Part shown: positions 16,865 to 25,223 of the stretch, one piece after another
Position numbering within the stretch: position 1 is the stretch's first letter
Layout of the letters: each line of letters starts with the position of its first letter
Assembly (NCBI GenBank): GCA_015067935.1
Contig: SVLL01000005.1
Coordinates: 1 to 53,687, forward strand
Direction of reading: 5' to 3'
Length of the DNA: 53,687 nt
DNA from: Oscillospiraceae bacterium
Lineage (GTDB): Bacteria; Bacillota; Clostridia; Oscillospirales; Oscillospiraceae
Notes under the pieces: model-generated
What the model was told of the DNA's origin: nothing
The model's input: only the letters and a program-made list of their open reading frames with translations
Databases searched by the model: none
Made by a program: the position numbers and the translations under genes

Positions 16865-17061
16865 GAATCTGTCGAGGAGTTTTCACTTTTACTGATTGCC
16901 CGGATGTTTTTCTCTGCTTTGAACCGGGGCACCATAATTTCGTGACCGCAGCCGAGGCATTTCAGCCGTAAATCCGCACCGGTGCGCAGTACCTGCCACC
17001 GCTTTTCACCGCAGGGATGGGCCTTTTTCATTGTGAGAATGTCGTTCAGTTGAATATCCAT
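16852..17061 (-). CDS. DUF951-family small protein
   Basis: 69-aa conserved Firmicute protein of unknown function. The N-terminal half has the family pattern (DILTMKKAHPCGExxWxVxRxGADLRLKCLGCGHxIMVPR) with a conserved CxxC (LKCLGCGHE) that could bind metal. The C-terminal tail is Ser-rich and low complexity. The ATG is preceded by GAGGTG. It lies 9 nt after rarA on the same strand, so it is very likely co-transcribed. A role in nucleic-acid or translation processes is only a guess from CxxC. Confidence 0.9.
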   Translation of the reverse strand: MDIQLNDILTMKKAHPCGEKRWQVLRTGADLRLKCLGCGHEIMVPRFKAEKNIRAISKSENSSTDSSGS

Positions 17062-17070
17062 CGCCGCACC

Positions 17071-18333
17071 TCACTTGCCCTTGATGGCGTCCCAGTATTG
17101 CTTGGCCGCCTGTTCCAGCTTATTGGGACCGTACTCATAATAGGTCTTATCCGCAATGTCGTCTGGCAGATATTGCTGCTTGACCCAATGGTTGGGATAA
17201 TTATGGGGGTACAGATATCCCTGCTCCCTCTCCTGGGTATAGGTATCCGCGTGCATATTCTGCAGCTGGCGGGGGAAGCCCCGGCCCAAACCGTTGCGCA
17301 CATCCTCCAGAGCCGCATCAAAGGCGATATGGGCGGAGTTGGATTTGGGAGATGTCGCCATCAGCACCGCCGCATCCCCCAGAGGAATCCGAGCCTCCGG
17401 CATGCCCAGCATCAGAGCCGCATCCACGCAGGATTTGACAATGGGAATGATCTGGGGAAACGCAAGACCCACATCCTCACAGGCAATGACCATCAATCTG
17501 CGGCACGCCGCCTGCATCTGCCCCGCTTCCAACAAACGAGCCAGATAGTGGCAGGCCGCATCCGGATCGGAACCGCGGATGGATTTTTGCATTGCAGATA
17601 AAAGATCATAAAAGTTGTCCCCGTCCCGGTCAGCACGCAACGCACTTTTTTGGGAAACGGCTTTGGCATCCTCTAATGTCAGCACCAGCTCCCCGTTTTC
17701 CGGCTTACCGGCAGAAAAGAGAACCTCAACGGCGTTCATTGCCTTGCGCAGATCGCCGCCGCAGGAGCCAGCGATGTACTCCAGCGCACCCGTTTCGGGC
17801 TTTGCAGTCAGGGCTGTGCGTCCCTCCAGATAGGCAACCGCCCGTTTGACTGCCTTCAAGGCCGCCTCAGAATCGATCTGCTTAAACTCAAAGATAGTGG
17901 AGCGGCTGAGGATGGCATTGAAGACATAGAAATAGGGATTCTCCGTAGTGGAGGCAATTAGGGTAATCTTTCCGCTTTCGATATAATCCAGCAGGATCTG
18001 CTGCTGTTTTTTATTAAAGGACTGAATCTCATCCAGATACAGCAAAATGCCGTTGGGTGCCAAAAAAGTGTCCAGCTGGGCGGCAATTTCCTTGATGTCC
18101 GCCGTAGAAGCAGTGGTGGCGTTGAGCTGATACAGCGTGCGGTTGGTCTGCCGGGCAATAATCTTGGCGACGGTAGTCTTACCGGTACCGCTGGGCCCGT
18201 AGAATATCATATTGGGCACTTTGCCGCTGTCGACCAAACGGCGCAGGATGCCGTTTTCTCCCAAAATATGCTCCTGACCGAAAACCTCATCCAAGCTTTG
18301 AGGACGCAGGAGGTCTGCAAGTGGCTGATACAT
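17071..18333 (-). CDS. rarA: Replication-associated recombination protein A (RarA/MgsA AAA+ ATPase)
   Basis: Clamp-loader-like AAA+ ATPase acting at stalled replication forks. The start is ATG at 18333 (420 aa), preceded by AAAGGAG at 6 nt; the longer AT-rich frame to 18543 covers the promoter and is rejected. Walker A GPSGTGKT (46-53), Walker B ILLYLDEIQ (DE at 101-102), a sensor region STTENPYF and the C-terminal tetramerisation region ending in YLPDD...YYEYG..KLEQAAKQYW are all visible. It is followed by DUF951. Confidence 0.94.
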   Translation of the reverse strand: MYQPLADLLRPQSLDEVFGQEHILGENGILRRLVDSGKVPNMIFYGPSGTGKTTVAKIIARQTNRTLYQLNATTASTADIKEIAAQLDTFLAPNGILLYLDEIQSFNKKQQQILLDYIESGKITLIASTTENPYFYVFNAILSRSTIFEFKQIDSEAALKAVKRAVAYLEGRTALTAKPETGALEYIAGSCGGDLRKAMNAVEVLFSAGKPENGELVLTLEDAKAVSQKSALRADRDGDNFYDLLSAMQKSIRGSDPDAACHYLARLLEAGQMQAACRRLMVIACEDVGLAFPQIIPIVKSCVDAALMLGMPEARIPLGDAAVLMATSPKSNSAHIAFDAALEDVRNGLGRGFPRQLQNMHADTYTQEREQGYLYPHNYPNHWVKQQYLPDDIADKTYYEYGPNKLEQAAKQYWDAIKGK

Positions 18334-18374
18334 AGGCCGCTCCTTTCCCATTTTTCTCTTTCCTATTTTTCTAC

Positions 18375-18403
18375 AGTATAGCACACCTTTTCCGAAAATG
18401 CAC
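18375..18403 (-). promoter_or_regulatory. Candidate promoter of rarA
   Basis: Minus-strand GTGCAT (18398-18403), 17 bp, TATACT (18375-18380) with extended TG. It lies 42 bp upstream of the ATG. Confidence 0.5.
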
Positions 18404-18492
18404 GCATTATTTTTATAATTTTCGAATTTTTGTTCTATAATTGTTTTTGGGTGTTTTGCAGTCGATTTTTGTTTCTTTTCAAAAAAATTCTT

Positions 18493-18521
18493 CTGTACAT
18501 TTTCCAGTTTTGTGCTATAAT
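18493..18521 (+). promoter_or_regulatory. Candidate promoter of the sodium-pump subunit genes
   Basis: Strong extended -10 TGCTATAAT (TATAAT 18516-18521). The hexamer 17 bp upstream (18493-18498) is a poor -35. Confidence 0.5.
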
Positions 18522-18560
18522 GGATTTGATATTGTGAAAACATACTTGCGGAGGTAAACT

Positions 18561-19682
18561 ATGGAGGTATTGATTCAAAACTTTGCCAACATCACATGGC
18601 AAATGGTCGTGATGTGGGCAATCGGCGGTGTGCTGATCTATCTGGCCATCTCCAAAGAAATGGAGCCCACCCTGCTGTTGCCTATGGGCTTTGGTGCAAT
18701 TCTGATGAACCTGCCCGTTGCCGAGGCCGGCACCGGTGTTCAGGCTGTTATCGACGCTCTGTTTGCCATCGGTATCGATTATCATGAGCTGTTCCCCCTG
18801 CTGCTGTTCGTGGGTATTGGTGCAATGATCGACTTCGGTCCCCTGCTCAGCAATCCCAAGCTGATGATCTTCGGCGCGGCAGCCCAGTTTGGCATCTTCT
18901 TTACATTGTTTATGGCAACTCTGTTCGGCTTTGAGCTGAAGGATGCCGCTTCCATCGCTATCATCGGTGCCGCTGACGGTCCCACTGCTATTTATGTTGC
19001 CGGTCAGCTGGTTTCCAATTATATGGCTCCCATTATGGTGGCCGCCTACTCCTATATGGCACTTGTTCCCTTGGTGCAGCCGCCCATCATCAAGCTGTGC
19101 ACTACCAAGAAGGAACGCCGTATCAAGATGGCTTACGAGGGTGCGAATGTTTCCAAGCGCACCAAGATTCTCTTCCCCATCGTGGTCACTATGATCGTGG
19201 CTATGGTAGCACCTGACGCAGTTGCACTGATCGGTTTCCTGATGTTCGGCAACCTGATCCGCGAATGCGGCGTGCTGAACTCTCTGTCCGACACCGCACA
19301 AAATGTGCTGGCAAACCTGATCACTCTGTTTTTGGGTATCACCATCGCCGCCCGTATGCGCGCTGCCGAGTTCCTGCAGTGGGAAACCATCCTGATTATG
19401 GCTCTGGGTCTTGTGGCCTTTGTTGTGGATACCTTCGGTGGCATCATGATCGCCAAGATTATGAACATTTTCCTGCCCGAGGGCAAGAAAATCAATCCTA
19501 TGATCGGCGCAGCCGGTATCTCCGCATTCCCCATGTCCGCCCGTGTTGTGCACAAGATGGGTCTGGAAGAAGACAATCAGAACTTCCTGCTGATGCATTC
19601 CATCGGTGTTAATGTGTCCGGTCAGATCGCATCCGTCATTGCCGGCGGTTTGATTCTGGCATTGGTCAAGGGTTTACTGTAA
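18561..19682 (+). CDS. Sodium-ion-translocating decarboxylase beta subunit
   Basis: Membrane subunit (OadB/GcdB/MmdB family) that couples decarboxylation of carboxybiotin to sodium export. The 373-aa product is almost wholly hydrophobic, with the family's conserved PLLLFVGIGAMIDFGPLL and AAIGAADGPTAI-type segment (here IIGAADGPTAI) and the GINVSGQ-like C-terminal block HSIGVNVSGQIASVIAGG. The ATG follows GGAGG at 7 nt. It is followed 12 nt later by a small OadG-like gene. No biotin carrier or carboxyltransferase gene lies in the window, so which acid is decarboxylated cannot be said. Confidence 0.93.
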   Translation: MEVLIQNFANITWQMVVMWAIGGVLIYLAISKEMEPTLLLPMGFGAILMNLPVAEAGTGVQAVIDALFAIGIDYHELFPLLLFVGIGAMIDFGPLLSNPKLMIFGAAAQFGIFFTLFMATLFGFELKDAASIAIIGAADGPTAIYVAGQLVSNYMAPIMVAAYSYMALVPLVQPPIIKLCTTKKERRIKMAYEGANVSKRTKILFPIVVTMIVAMVAPDAVALIGFLMFGNLIRECGVLNSLSDTAQNVLANLITLFLGITIAARMRAAEFLQWETILIMALGLVAFVVDTFGGIMIAKIMNIFLPEGKKINPMIGAAGISAFPMSARVVHKMGLEEDNQNFLLMHSIGVNVSGQIASVIAGGLILALVKGLL

Positions 19683-19694
19683 TAGGAGGCTGTT

Positions 19695-19871
19695 ATGAAC
19701 GATATTATTGTTAAAATCGGTGCAGCTGTCTACGGCTTCTTTGCCGGTATCGACGGTGCGGCACTGCTGCAGGCCCTTTCCATTGTGGGCGTTGGCATGT
19801 TGGGTATCTTCACTGTTACGCTGGTCATCATCGGCGTGGTAACCCTGCTGAATAAGCTTGGCAACAGATAA
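19695..19871 (+). CDS. OadG-like small membrane subunit
   Basis: 58-aa protein starting at ATG 19695, with TAGGAGG 7 nt upstream, 12 nt after the beta-subunit stop. It has one strong membrane helix (about residues 25-52, LSIVGVGMLGIFTVTLVIIG) preceded by a short amphipathic stretch, as in gamma subunits that anchor sodium-pump decarboxylase complexes. The long Pro/Ala tail of classical OadG is absent. The assignment rests on position, length and topology. Confidence 0.75.
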   Translation: MNDIIVKIGAAVYGFFAGIDGAALLQALSIVGVGMLGIFTVTLVIIGVVTLLNKLGNR

Positions 19872-19882
19872 CTGCTTATTAA

Positions 19883-19920
19883 ACAAACGCTGACTTGCAA
19901 AAGTCAGCGTTTGTCTTATT
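19883..19920. terminator. Terminator between convergent genes
   Basis: 14-bp perfect stem ACAAACGCTGACTT (19883-19896) with 19901-19914, GCAA loop. The T tract is modest (CTTATT). Confidence 0.78.
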
Positions 19921-20542
19921 ATATACTCTTCGGCAAATTACTGCTTAAGCTTCCCAGAAAGCCGCAGCTGCCCCTTTCTGCAGCGTGAAATGTGCCATCA
20001 TAAGTATACACCGTTACAGAAGCATTGGGCACCCAAGGAATCTCCTGAGCAGGCTTGTTCAAAAAATAACTTTCAAGCATACGAATGGGCGTTGCGTGAC
20101 ATACAAAACAGACCGTTTCCTCCGGTTCCTGAAGCACCTTCTTCAAGAAAACCGTCACCCGGTCGAACAGCTGCCTGCAGGTTTCTCCCCCATCCGGAGC
20201 AGCATTGTCGATGTCTATTTTCCAAGCCGCATGGGTATCGGGAAATCTCTCGGAAATCTGCACAAAGGTCAACCCCTGCCAAAGGCCTGAATTGATCTCC
20301 ATCAGCTCGTCGCACAACTCTACGGGACAATTCTGCCGCTGGACAATGGGTTTGGCAGTATCCACTGCCCGTTGCAGAGAGCTGACATACAGCTTGTCAA
20401 CCTCGTATTTATCCAGATACTCCGCCATCAATCGGGCCTGCTCTCTGCCCGTTTGCGTCAACGCCGCATTTAACTGACCGGTGAACACTTTTCTGGTGTT
20501 GGTTTCGCTTTCCCCGTGGCGAATCAAAATGATGGTCTTCAT
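19919..20542 (-). CDS. Histidine phosphatase family protein
   Basis: Branch-1 histidine phosphatase (GpmB/CobC-like). The start is ATG at 20542 (207 aa, MKTIILIRHGES), preceded by AGGAG at 6 nt. The catalytic RHGE motif (residues 8-11), SLQRAVDTA, the ELMEINSGLWQG proton-donor region and the second catalytic His in VCHATPIRM are present. The substrate may be a phosphosugar, alpha-ribazole phosphate or another phosphomonoester; sequence alone does not decide. Expressed divergently from the HAD phosphatase. Confidence 0.9.
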   Translation of the reverse strand: MKTIILIRHGESETNTRKVFTGQLNAALTQTGREQARLMAEYLDKYEVDKLYVSSLQRAVDTAKPIVQRQNCPVELCDELMEINSGLWQGLTFVQISERFPDTHAAWKIDIDNAAPDGGETCRQLFDRVTVFLKKVLQEPEETVCFVCHATPIRMLESYFLNKPAQEIPWVPNASVTVYTYDGTFHAAERGSCGFLGSLSSNLPKSI

Positions 20543-20566
20543 AGCACTGCTCCTATGGTAAAAGTC

Positions 20567-20595
20567 TTGACTTATTATAGCGCAAATCGTATAAT
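20567..20595 (+). promoter_or_regulatory. Consensus promoter of gph-asnA operon
   Basis: TTGACT (20567-20572), 17 bp, TATAAT (20590-20595), 33 bp upstream of the ATG. Near-consensus. Confidence 0.87.
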
Positions 20596-20603
20596 AAAGC
20601 AAT
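20574..20603 (-). promoter_or_regulatory. Divergent promoter of histidine phosphatase
   Basis: Minus-strand TTGCTT (20598-20603), 18 bp, TATAAT (20574-20579). It overlaps the plus-strand promoter almost completely, so the two are likely mutually exclusive. Confidence 0.5.
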
Positions 20604-20628
20604 CGGAAAAGAAAAAGCAGGTGTAATT

Positions 20629-21285
20629 ATGACAAAACTATGCATCTTTGATCTGGACGGTACCGTATTGGACACCGTAAAGACCATCGCCTACTATGGC
20701 AACTATGCTTTGAGCAAGCACGGCATTGAACCGATTGAAGTAAAGGAATACAACTATTTTGCCGGCAACGGTGCTGTGAATCTCATCAAACGGGCTCTGC
20801 GTTTTCGAAACGCCCTGACCGACGAGGTTTTCGAAAAGGTCTTTGCCGATTATAATACAGCTTATAACGCAAATACCTCCTATCTCACCGCTCCCTTTGA
20901 CGGCATCAAGGAAACGCTGGACGCCCTCAAAGCCCGCGGCATCAAAATGGCCATTCTGTCCAACAAGCCCCATTTTGCCACCTGCGGCGTGATTACCGAA
21001 TTGTTCGGTGAGGGTTATTTCAACTGTGTTTACGGTCAGCGTGAGGGCGTACCCATCAAGCCGGACCCCACTGCAGTTTTGGGTATTCTGCAGGAGCTGG
21101 ATGCGCAGCCGGAGGAATGCCTTTATGTGGGTGATACCGGTACGGATATGAAAACCGGCAAAAATGCCGGTCTGCCCACAGTGGGCGTCACTTGGGGCTT
21201 CCGTGGAAAAGAAGAGCTGCTGGAAGGCGGCGCGGATGTCATCATTGACGAGCCCCGTCAGCTGCTTGACTGCATTACGATTTAA
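20629..21285 (+). CDS. HAD-superfamily phosphatase, phosphoglycolate phosphatase-like
   Basis: 218-aa HAD hydrolase with motif I DLDGTVLD (Asp8 nucleophile, Asp10), a four-helix C1 cap, motif II SNKP, motif III Lys (PIKPDP) and motif IV GDTGTDMKTGKNAG. The order and spacing are typical of Gph/PpaX phosphoglycolate or pyrophosphate phosphatases. The ATG has AGGTG upstream. asnA follows after 17 nt on the same strand. Physiological substrate unproven. Confidence 0.88.
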   Translation: MTKLCIFDLDGTVLDTVKTIAYYGNYALSKHGIEPIEVKEYNYFAGNGAVNLIKRALRFRNALTDEVFEKVFADYNTAYNANTSYLTAPFDGIKETLDALKARGIKMAILSNKPHFATCGVITELFGEGYFNCVYGQREGVPIKPDPTAVLGILQELDAQPEECLYVGDTGTDMKTGKNAGLPTVGVTWGFRGKEELLEGGADVIIDEPRQLLDCITI

Positions 21286-21302
21286 GAAAGGATTGGTGCG
21301 TT

Positions 21303-22310
21303 ATGAACCAGATCTACATTCCTAAGGGCTATCGACCGGTGCTGGATGCTTATGATACCCAGCGGGCTATCGCCTATATCAAGGAAACCTTTCAGGAGGA
21401 ATTTGCGGCGGCTCTCAATCTGAAACGCGTTTCCGCTCCCCTGTTTGTTACCGAAGAATCCGGTCTGAATGATAACCTGAACGGCTACGAGCGTGCGGTA
21501 TCCTTTGATGTACCTGCGGTTGGTGAGGATGCGCAGGTTGTCCATTCTCTGGCAAAGTGGAAACGGCTTGCCCTGAAGCGGTATGATTTCAGCGTGGGTA
21601 ACGGTCTTTACACGGATATGAATGCTATTCGCCGGGACGAGAGTTTAGACAATATCCACTCCATCTATGTGGATCAGTGGGACTGGGAAAAGGTCATCAC
21701 AAGAGAAAACCGGAACCTTGACTACCTGAAGCTGATTGTCCGTGCTATAGTCCGTGCTATTTGCGACACCAATGACCGGCTGCATGTCCGTTTCCCGCAG
21801 CTGCGTGTGAACTTAGACCGGGAGGTTTCCTTCATCACCACACAGGAGCTGGAGGATATGTACCCGGACCTGACCGGTTCTCAGCGGGAAAAAGCCTATG
21901 TAAAAGACCATCACACCGCCTGCATTATGCAGATTGGCGGTACATTGGCCTCCGGCAAGCCCCACGACGGTCGCGCTCCGGACTATGATGATTGGAGCCT
22001 GAACTGCGACATTTTCTTCTGGGATGAAGTCCTTGACCGGGCACTGGAGATTTCCTCTATGGGCATCCGCGTGGATGCCGAAGCCCTTGCCTACCAGTTG
22101 AAGGAAAGAAACTGTGAGCATCGGGCGCAGCTTCCCTTCCACAAGATGCTGCTGAATAACGAGCTGCCGCTCACCATCGGCGGCGGTATCGGCCAGTCCC
22201 GTCTGTGTATGCTGATGATGGGCTGCGCCCACATCGGTGAGGTGCAGGCAAGTATTTGGGATACGGAAACCGTAAAAGAATGTGAAAAGGCCGGTATTCG
22301 GTTGCTGTAA
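21303..22310 (+). CDS. asnA: Aspartate--ammonia ligase
   Basis: AsnA makes asparagine from aspartate, ammonia and ATP (AMP-forming), independent of glutamine. The 335-aa length and class-II-tRNA-synthetase-like fold motifs are diagnostic: IPKGYRPVLD, SAPLFVTEESGLNDNLNG, SVGNGLYTDMNAIRRDE, SIYVDQWDWE and GGGIGQSRL. It is co-transcribed with the HAD phosphatase. A hairpin follows that may reduce read-through into the MFS gene. Confidence 0.97.
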   Translation: MNQIYIPKGYRPVLDAYDTQRAIAYIKETFQEEFAAALNLKRVSAPLFVTEESGLNDNLNGYERAVSFDVPAVGEDAQVVHSLAKWKRLALKRYDFSVGNGLYTDMNAIRRDESLDNIHSIYVDQWDWEKVITRENRNLDYLKLIVRAIVRAICDTNDRLHVRFPQLRVNLDREVSFITTQELEDMYPDLTGSQREKAYVKDHHTACIMQIGGTLASGKPHDGRAPDYDDWSLNCDIFFWDEVLDRALEISSMGIRVDAEALAYQLKERNCEHRAQLPFHKMLLNNELPLTIGGGIGQSRLCMLMMGCAHIGEVQASIWDTETVKECEKAGIRLL

Positions 22311-22317
22311 AATAAAC

Positions 22318-22346
22318 AGAGCATCTGCAAAGCGCAGGTGCTCTTT
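22318..22346 (+). terminator. Weak terminator or attenuator after asnA
   Basis: 11-bp stem AGAGCATCTGC (22318-22328) with 22334-22344 (one G:U-type pair). Only a short T run follows, so partial read-through into the transporter gene is likely. Confidence 0.55.
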
Positions 22347-22366
22347 CGAAAAATGGAGGTACTCCT

Positions 22367-23668
22367 ATGAAAAAGAAGCTCTCTCCCCGCTTTTGGCTGG
22401 CTCTGAGCTTGTTCAGCCTGTTTGGGCAGGTAGCCTGGGTTGTGGAAAATATGTACCTGAATGTCTTTATTTACAAGATGTTCCGGGCCTCTGCCGCAGA
22501 TATTTCCCTGATGGTGGCCGCCAGTGCTGTCACCGCTACATTGACCACCATTTTGATCGGTGCGCTTTCCGACCGTCTTGGAAAACGCAAGGTCTTCATC
22601 TGCGCCGGATATATTCTCTGGGGCATTTCCGTGATGGGTTTTGGCCTGATCCGTGTGCATGATATTCACAATCTGTTTTTCCCTATGGTGTCCTTCAATG
22701 GTGCTGCACTTTCTCTCTGCATCACCCTGACCATTGTACTGGACTGCGTAATGACCTTCTTTGGCTCTTCCGCCAACGATGCCGCTTTCAATGCGTGGCT
22801 GACAGACAGCACCGATGAATCCAACCGCGGTGCAGCCGAGGGCATCAACGCAATGATGCCGCTGGTGGCGATTCTGGTGGTATTTGGCGGCTTTATGGCG
22901 TTTAATCTGGACTTGGCAGAAAGCTGGACCGCAATTTTCTACATCATCGGCGGTGTCACCATCGTCACCGGTATTTTGGGCTTTTTCCTCATTGAGGACT
23001 CCCCTGCCCAGCCCAGCCAAACTCGCTGGTGGCAGAATGTGATCTACGGTTTCCGCCCCTCCACCGTAAAGGAAAATGCCAAGCTGTATATCCAGCTGGG
23101 TTTGTTTATCGTCTTTAACATTGCCATTCAGATCTTTATGCCCTATCTGATCCTCTACTACGAGGTTTCGCTGCAGATGAAGGACTATGTGCTGATAATG
23201 GCACCTGCCATCATTCTGGCCTCTGTGGCAACAGCCTTTTGGGGACGGGTGTATGACAAAAAGGGTTTCTTCTTCTCCGGTATTATCGCCCTTATTTCTC
23301 TGATTGCCGGCTTTGTTTTACTGTTCCTCTTCAAGGATGTAGTGCTAGTGTTCATCGGTTCCCTTCTGATGATGTGCGGCTACCTTTGCGGCATGGCAGT
23401 TTTCGGTGCAAAGATCCGTGACCTTACCCCTGCCGGCAAGGCCGGAATGCTTCAGGGTGTACGCATCTTCTCCCAAGTGCTGGTGCCCGGTGTGGTGGGC
23501 CCCTATATCGGAAAGCTGGTGCTTTCCAATGCAGAAATGATCACCAATAACGACGGCACGACCTCCTTTATCCCCAATGAAAACATTTTCCTCGCAGCAT
23601 TGGTACCGGCTTTCATCGTATTGGTCGTCTGCCTGCTGACAAGAAAGAAAAAGCAGGAGCAAGTATGA
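22367..23668 (+). CDS. MFS transporter
   Basis: 433-aa major facilitator with about 12 hydrophobic segments. The loop 2-3 motif GALSDRLGKRK identifies the superfamily, and the N-terminal half resembles the glycoside-pentoside-hexuronide-like branch. The substrate is unknown. GGAGG lies 8 nt before the ATG. Its stop overlaps the start of the HD hydrolase gene by 4 nt (ATGA), so the two are translationally coupled. It shares its strand with asnA across a weak terminator. Confidence 0.9.
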   Translation: MKKKLSPRFWLALSLFSLFGQVAWVVENMYLNVFIYKMFRASAADISLMVAASAVTATLTTILIGALSDRLGKRKVFICAGYILWGISVMGFGLIRVHDIHNLFFPMVSFNGAALSLCITLTIVLDCVMTFFGSSANDAAFNAWLTDSTDESNRGAAEGINAMMPLVAILVVFGGFMAFNLDLAESWTAIFYIIGGVTIVTGILGFFLIEDSPAQPSQTRWWQNVIYGFRPSTVKENAKLYIQLGLFIVFNIAIQIFMPYLILYYEVSLQMKDYVLIMAPAIILASVATAFWGRVYDKKGFFFSGIIALISLIAGFVLLFLFKDVVLVFIGSLLMMCGYLCGMAVFGAKIRDLTPAGKAGMLQGVRIFSQVLVPGVVGPYIGKLVLSNAEMITNNDGTTSFIPNENIFLAALVPAFIVLVVCLLTRKKKQEQV

Positions 23669-24318
23669 TGGACTTAGAATTGATTGCCAAAACAGAAGTC
23701 TTTCTGAAAGAAACCTTTTGGGGAAGCGAAGCACTGGAAAGAGATCCTGTAGGCAGAAGCTATCGGCTCGAACATTCCTACAGAGTTGCCAATATTGCGA
23801 AGCACATTGCAGAAGCCGAGAACTTCAATGTAACTTATGCCGTCATAGCGGGATTACTGCACGATATTGGTTACTGTGAAGAAATCGTCACCCACGCGGA
23901 TCGAATGAATCACGGCCGCCGGGGTGCAGAAATTGTAAGACCCTTCTTGGAAAGCCTGAATCTCCCACCGGAGACAGTCAACGAGATATGCTATGGCATT
24001 GCAATTCATGTGGACGATATCCCCTCTTTTGAAGGGGAACGGACACCGTTTGCCGAAACCGTCGCAGATGCCGATAACATCGACCGTTTTGATGCCTACC
24101 GGATTTTCGAAACACTGCACTGGCAAAAATTCGATGAATTGCCCCTTGCTGAAAAGAAATCCCTTGTACTGGCCACCCTTGAAAAGCTAAAGCAATTCAA
24201 GGAAAACAAGCTTGGAACCAGGACCGCACAAAAAATTTGGTCACAGCGTCTGGATTTTTATATTGACTTTTATCAAAGGTTAAATGCGCAATTGAATAAC
24301 AGCAGTTCCATTCTGTAA
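23665..24318 (+). CDS. HD-domain phosphohydrolase
   Basis: 217-aa HD-superfamily protein. Metal ligands are visible: His37 (LEHSYRVA), HD at 66-67 (LLHDIG) and the distal Asp in DADNIDRFD. The fold is typical of nucleotide phosphohydrolases; a (p)ppGpp-hydrolase assignment is not supported. It is coupled to the upstream MFS gene by an ATGA overlap, suggesting they act on the same compound, but the substrate is unknown. Confidence 0.87.
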   Translation: MMDLELIAKTEVFLKETFWGSEALERDPVGRSYRLEHSYRVANIAKHIAEAENFNVTYAVIAGLLHDIGYCEEIVTHADRMNHGRRGAEIVRPFLESLNLPPETVNEICYGIAIHVDDIPSFEGERTPFAETVADADNIDRFDAYRIFETLHWQKFDELPLAEKKSLVLATLEKLKQFKENKLGTRTAQKIWSQRLDFYIDFYQRLNAQLNNSSSIL

Positions 24319-24324
24319 ACAAAA

Positions 24325-24354
24325 AATCTCCGGCTTTGCAGCCGGAGATTTTTA
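24325..24354. terminator. Bidirectional terminator
   Basis: 11-bp GC-rich stem AATCTCCGGCT (24325-24335) with 24340-24350, TTGC loop, T run to 24353 on plus and an A-rich left flank. It separates the HD gene from the convergent hexuronate operon. Confidence 0.9.
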
Positions 24355-24363
24355 TTGCTATGA

Positions 24364-25209
24364 TTACACGCCGGAGTAGGCAGCAAAGCCTGCATCCACG
24401 GGCAGCACAACGCCGGTGATGGCAGAAGCAGCCTTGTCGTCACACAGGAACAGCGTTGCGCCCAACAGCTCACTTGCATCCACGAAACGACCGGTAGGAG
24501 TACCGTTCAGAATCTTGGCGGAGCGTGCTGTGGGAGTGCCGTCATCATTGAACAGCAGTGCCTTGTTCTGGGCAGACACTAAGAAGCCGGGAGCAATGGC
24601 ATTGCAGCGAATGCCGGTGCCGGCAAAATGGGTTGCCAGCCATTGGGTAAAGTTGGAGATACCGGCCTTAGCGGCGGAGTATGCAGGAATCTTGGTCAAG
24701 GGAGTGTAGGCATTCATGGAAGAAATATTCAGAATGCAGCCGGCCTTCTTGGCCACCATATCCTTAGCAAAGGCCTGAGTGGGCAGCAGCGTGCCTTGGA
24801 AATTCAGCTTGAACACAAAGTCCACACCACTTGCTTCCAGATCAAAGAAGGACTTGCCGCCCTCTTTGGCCTCGTGCTGATACTCATTGTCGGTGGTGGC
24901 ACGGGGATTGTTGCCGCCGGCACCGTTGACCAGAATATCGCAGGGACCCAGATCTGCCAAAACAGCCTGATGGACAGCCTCCAAAGCCTCAGGCTCCAGC
25001 ACATTTGCCTTATAGCCTTCGCAGATGAAGCCTTCGGCCTTCAGCTCGTTGGCCAGTGCCTTGACGGCATCCTCATTCAGGTCCAGAGCAGCCACCTTTG
25101 CGCCACTCTGCGCAAAAGCCCGTGCCATTGCGCCGCAGATCAAGCCGCCTGCGCCGGTGACAACCACAACCTTACCGGAATAGTCAATGTTCAAAGGAAG
25201 ATTCAGCAT
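24364..25209 (-). CDS. SDR-family D-fructuronate/mannonate oxidoreductase (UxuB-type)
   Basis: Short-chain dehydrogenase, predicted to interconvert D-fructuronate and D-mannonate with NAD(P)H, as the SDR-type YjmF/UxuB of Firmicutes. The ATG at 25209 is 7 nt after GGAGG (281 aa); an adjacent ATG at 25212 is possible. Cofactor motif TGAGGLICGAMA, NGAGG, catalytic Ser in NISSMNAY and YxxxK (YSAAK) are intact. It lies 14 nt downstream of uxuA, whose product would be the next enzyme in the same pathway. Function is inferred from family and context. Confidence 0.88.
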   Translation of the reverse strand: MLNLPLNIDYSGKVVVVTGAGGLICGAMARAFAQSGAKVAALDLNEDAVKALANELKAEGFICEGYKANVLEPEALEAVHQAVLADLGPCDILVNGAGGNNPRATTDNEYQHEAKEGGKSFFDLEASGVDFVFKLNFQGTLLPTQAFAKDMVAKKAGCILNISSMNAYTPLTKIPAYSAAKAGISNFTQWLATHFAGTGIRCNAIAPGFLVSAQNKALLFNDDGTPTARSAKILNGTPTGRFVDASELLGATLFLCDDKAASAITGVVLPVDAGFAAYSGV

Positions 25210-25223
25210 CATTATACCTCCAA

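Noticed and set aside
18334-18543. 70-residue N-terminal extension of RarA
   Set aside because: AT-rich, covers the rarA promoter, and the family N-terminus plus ribosome site begin at 18333.
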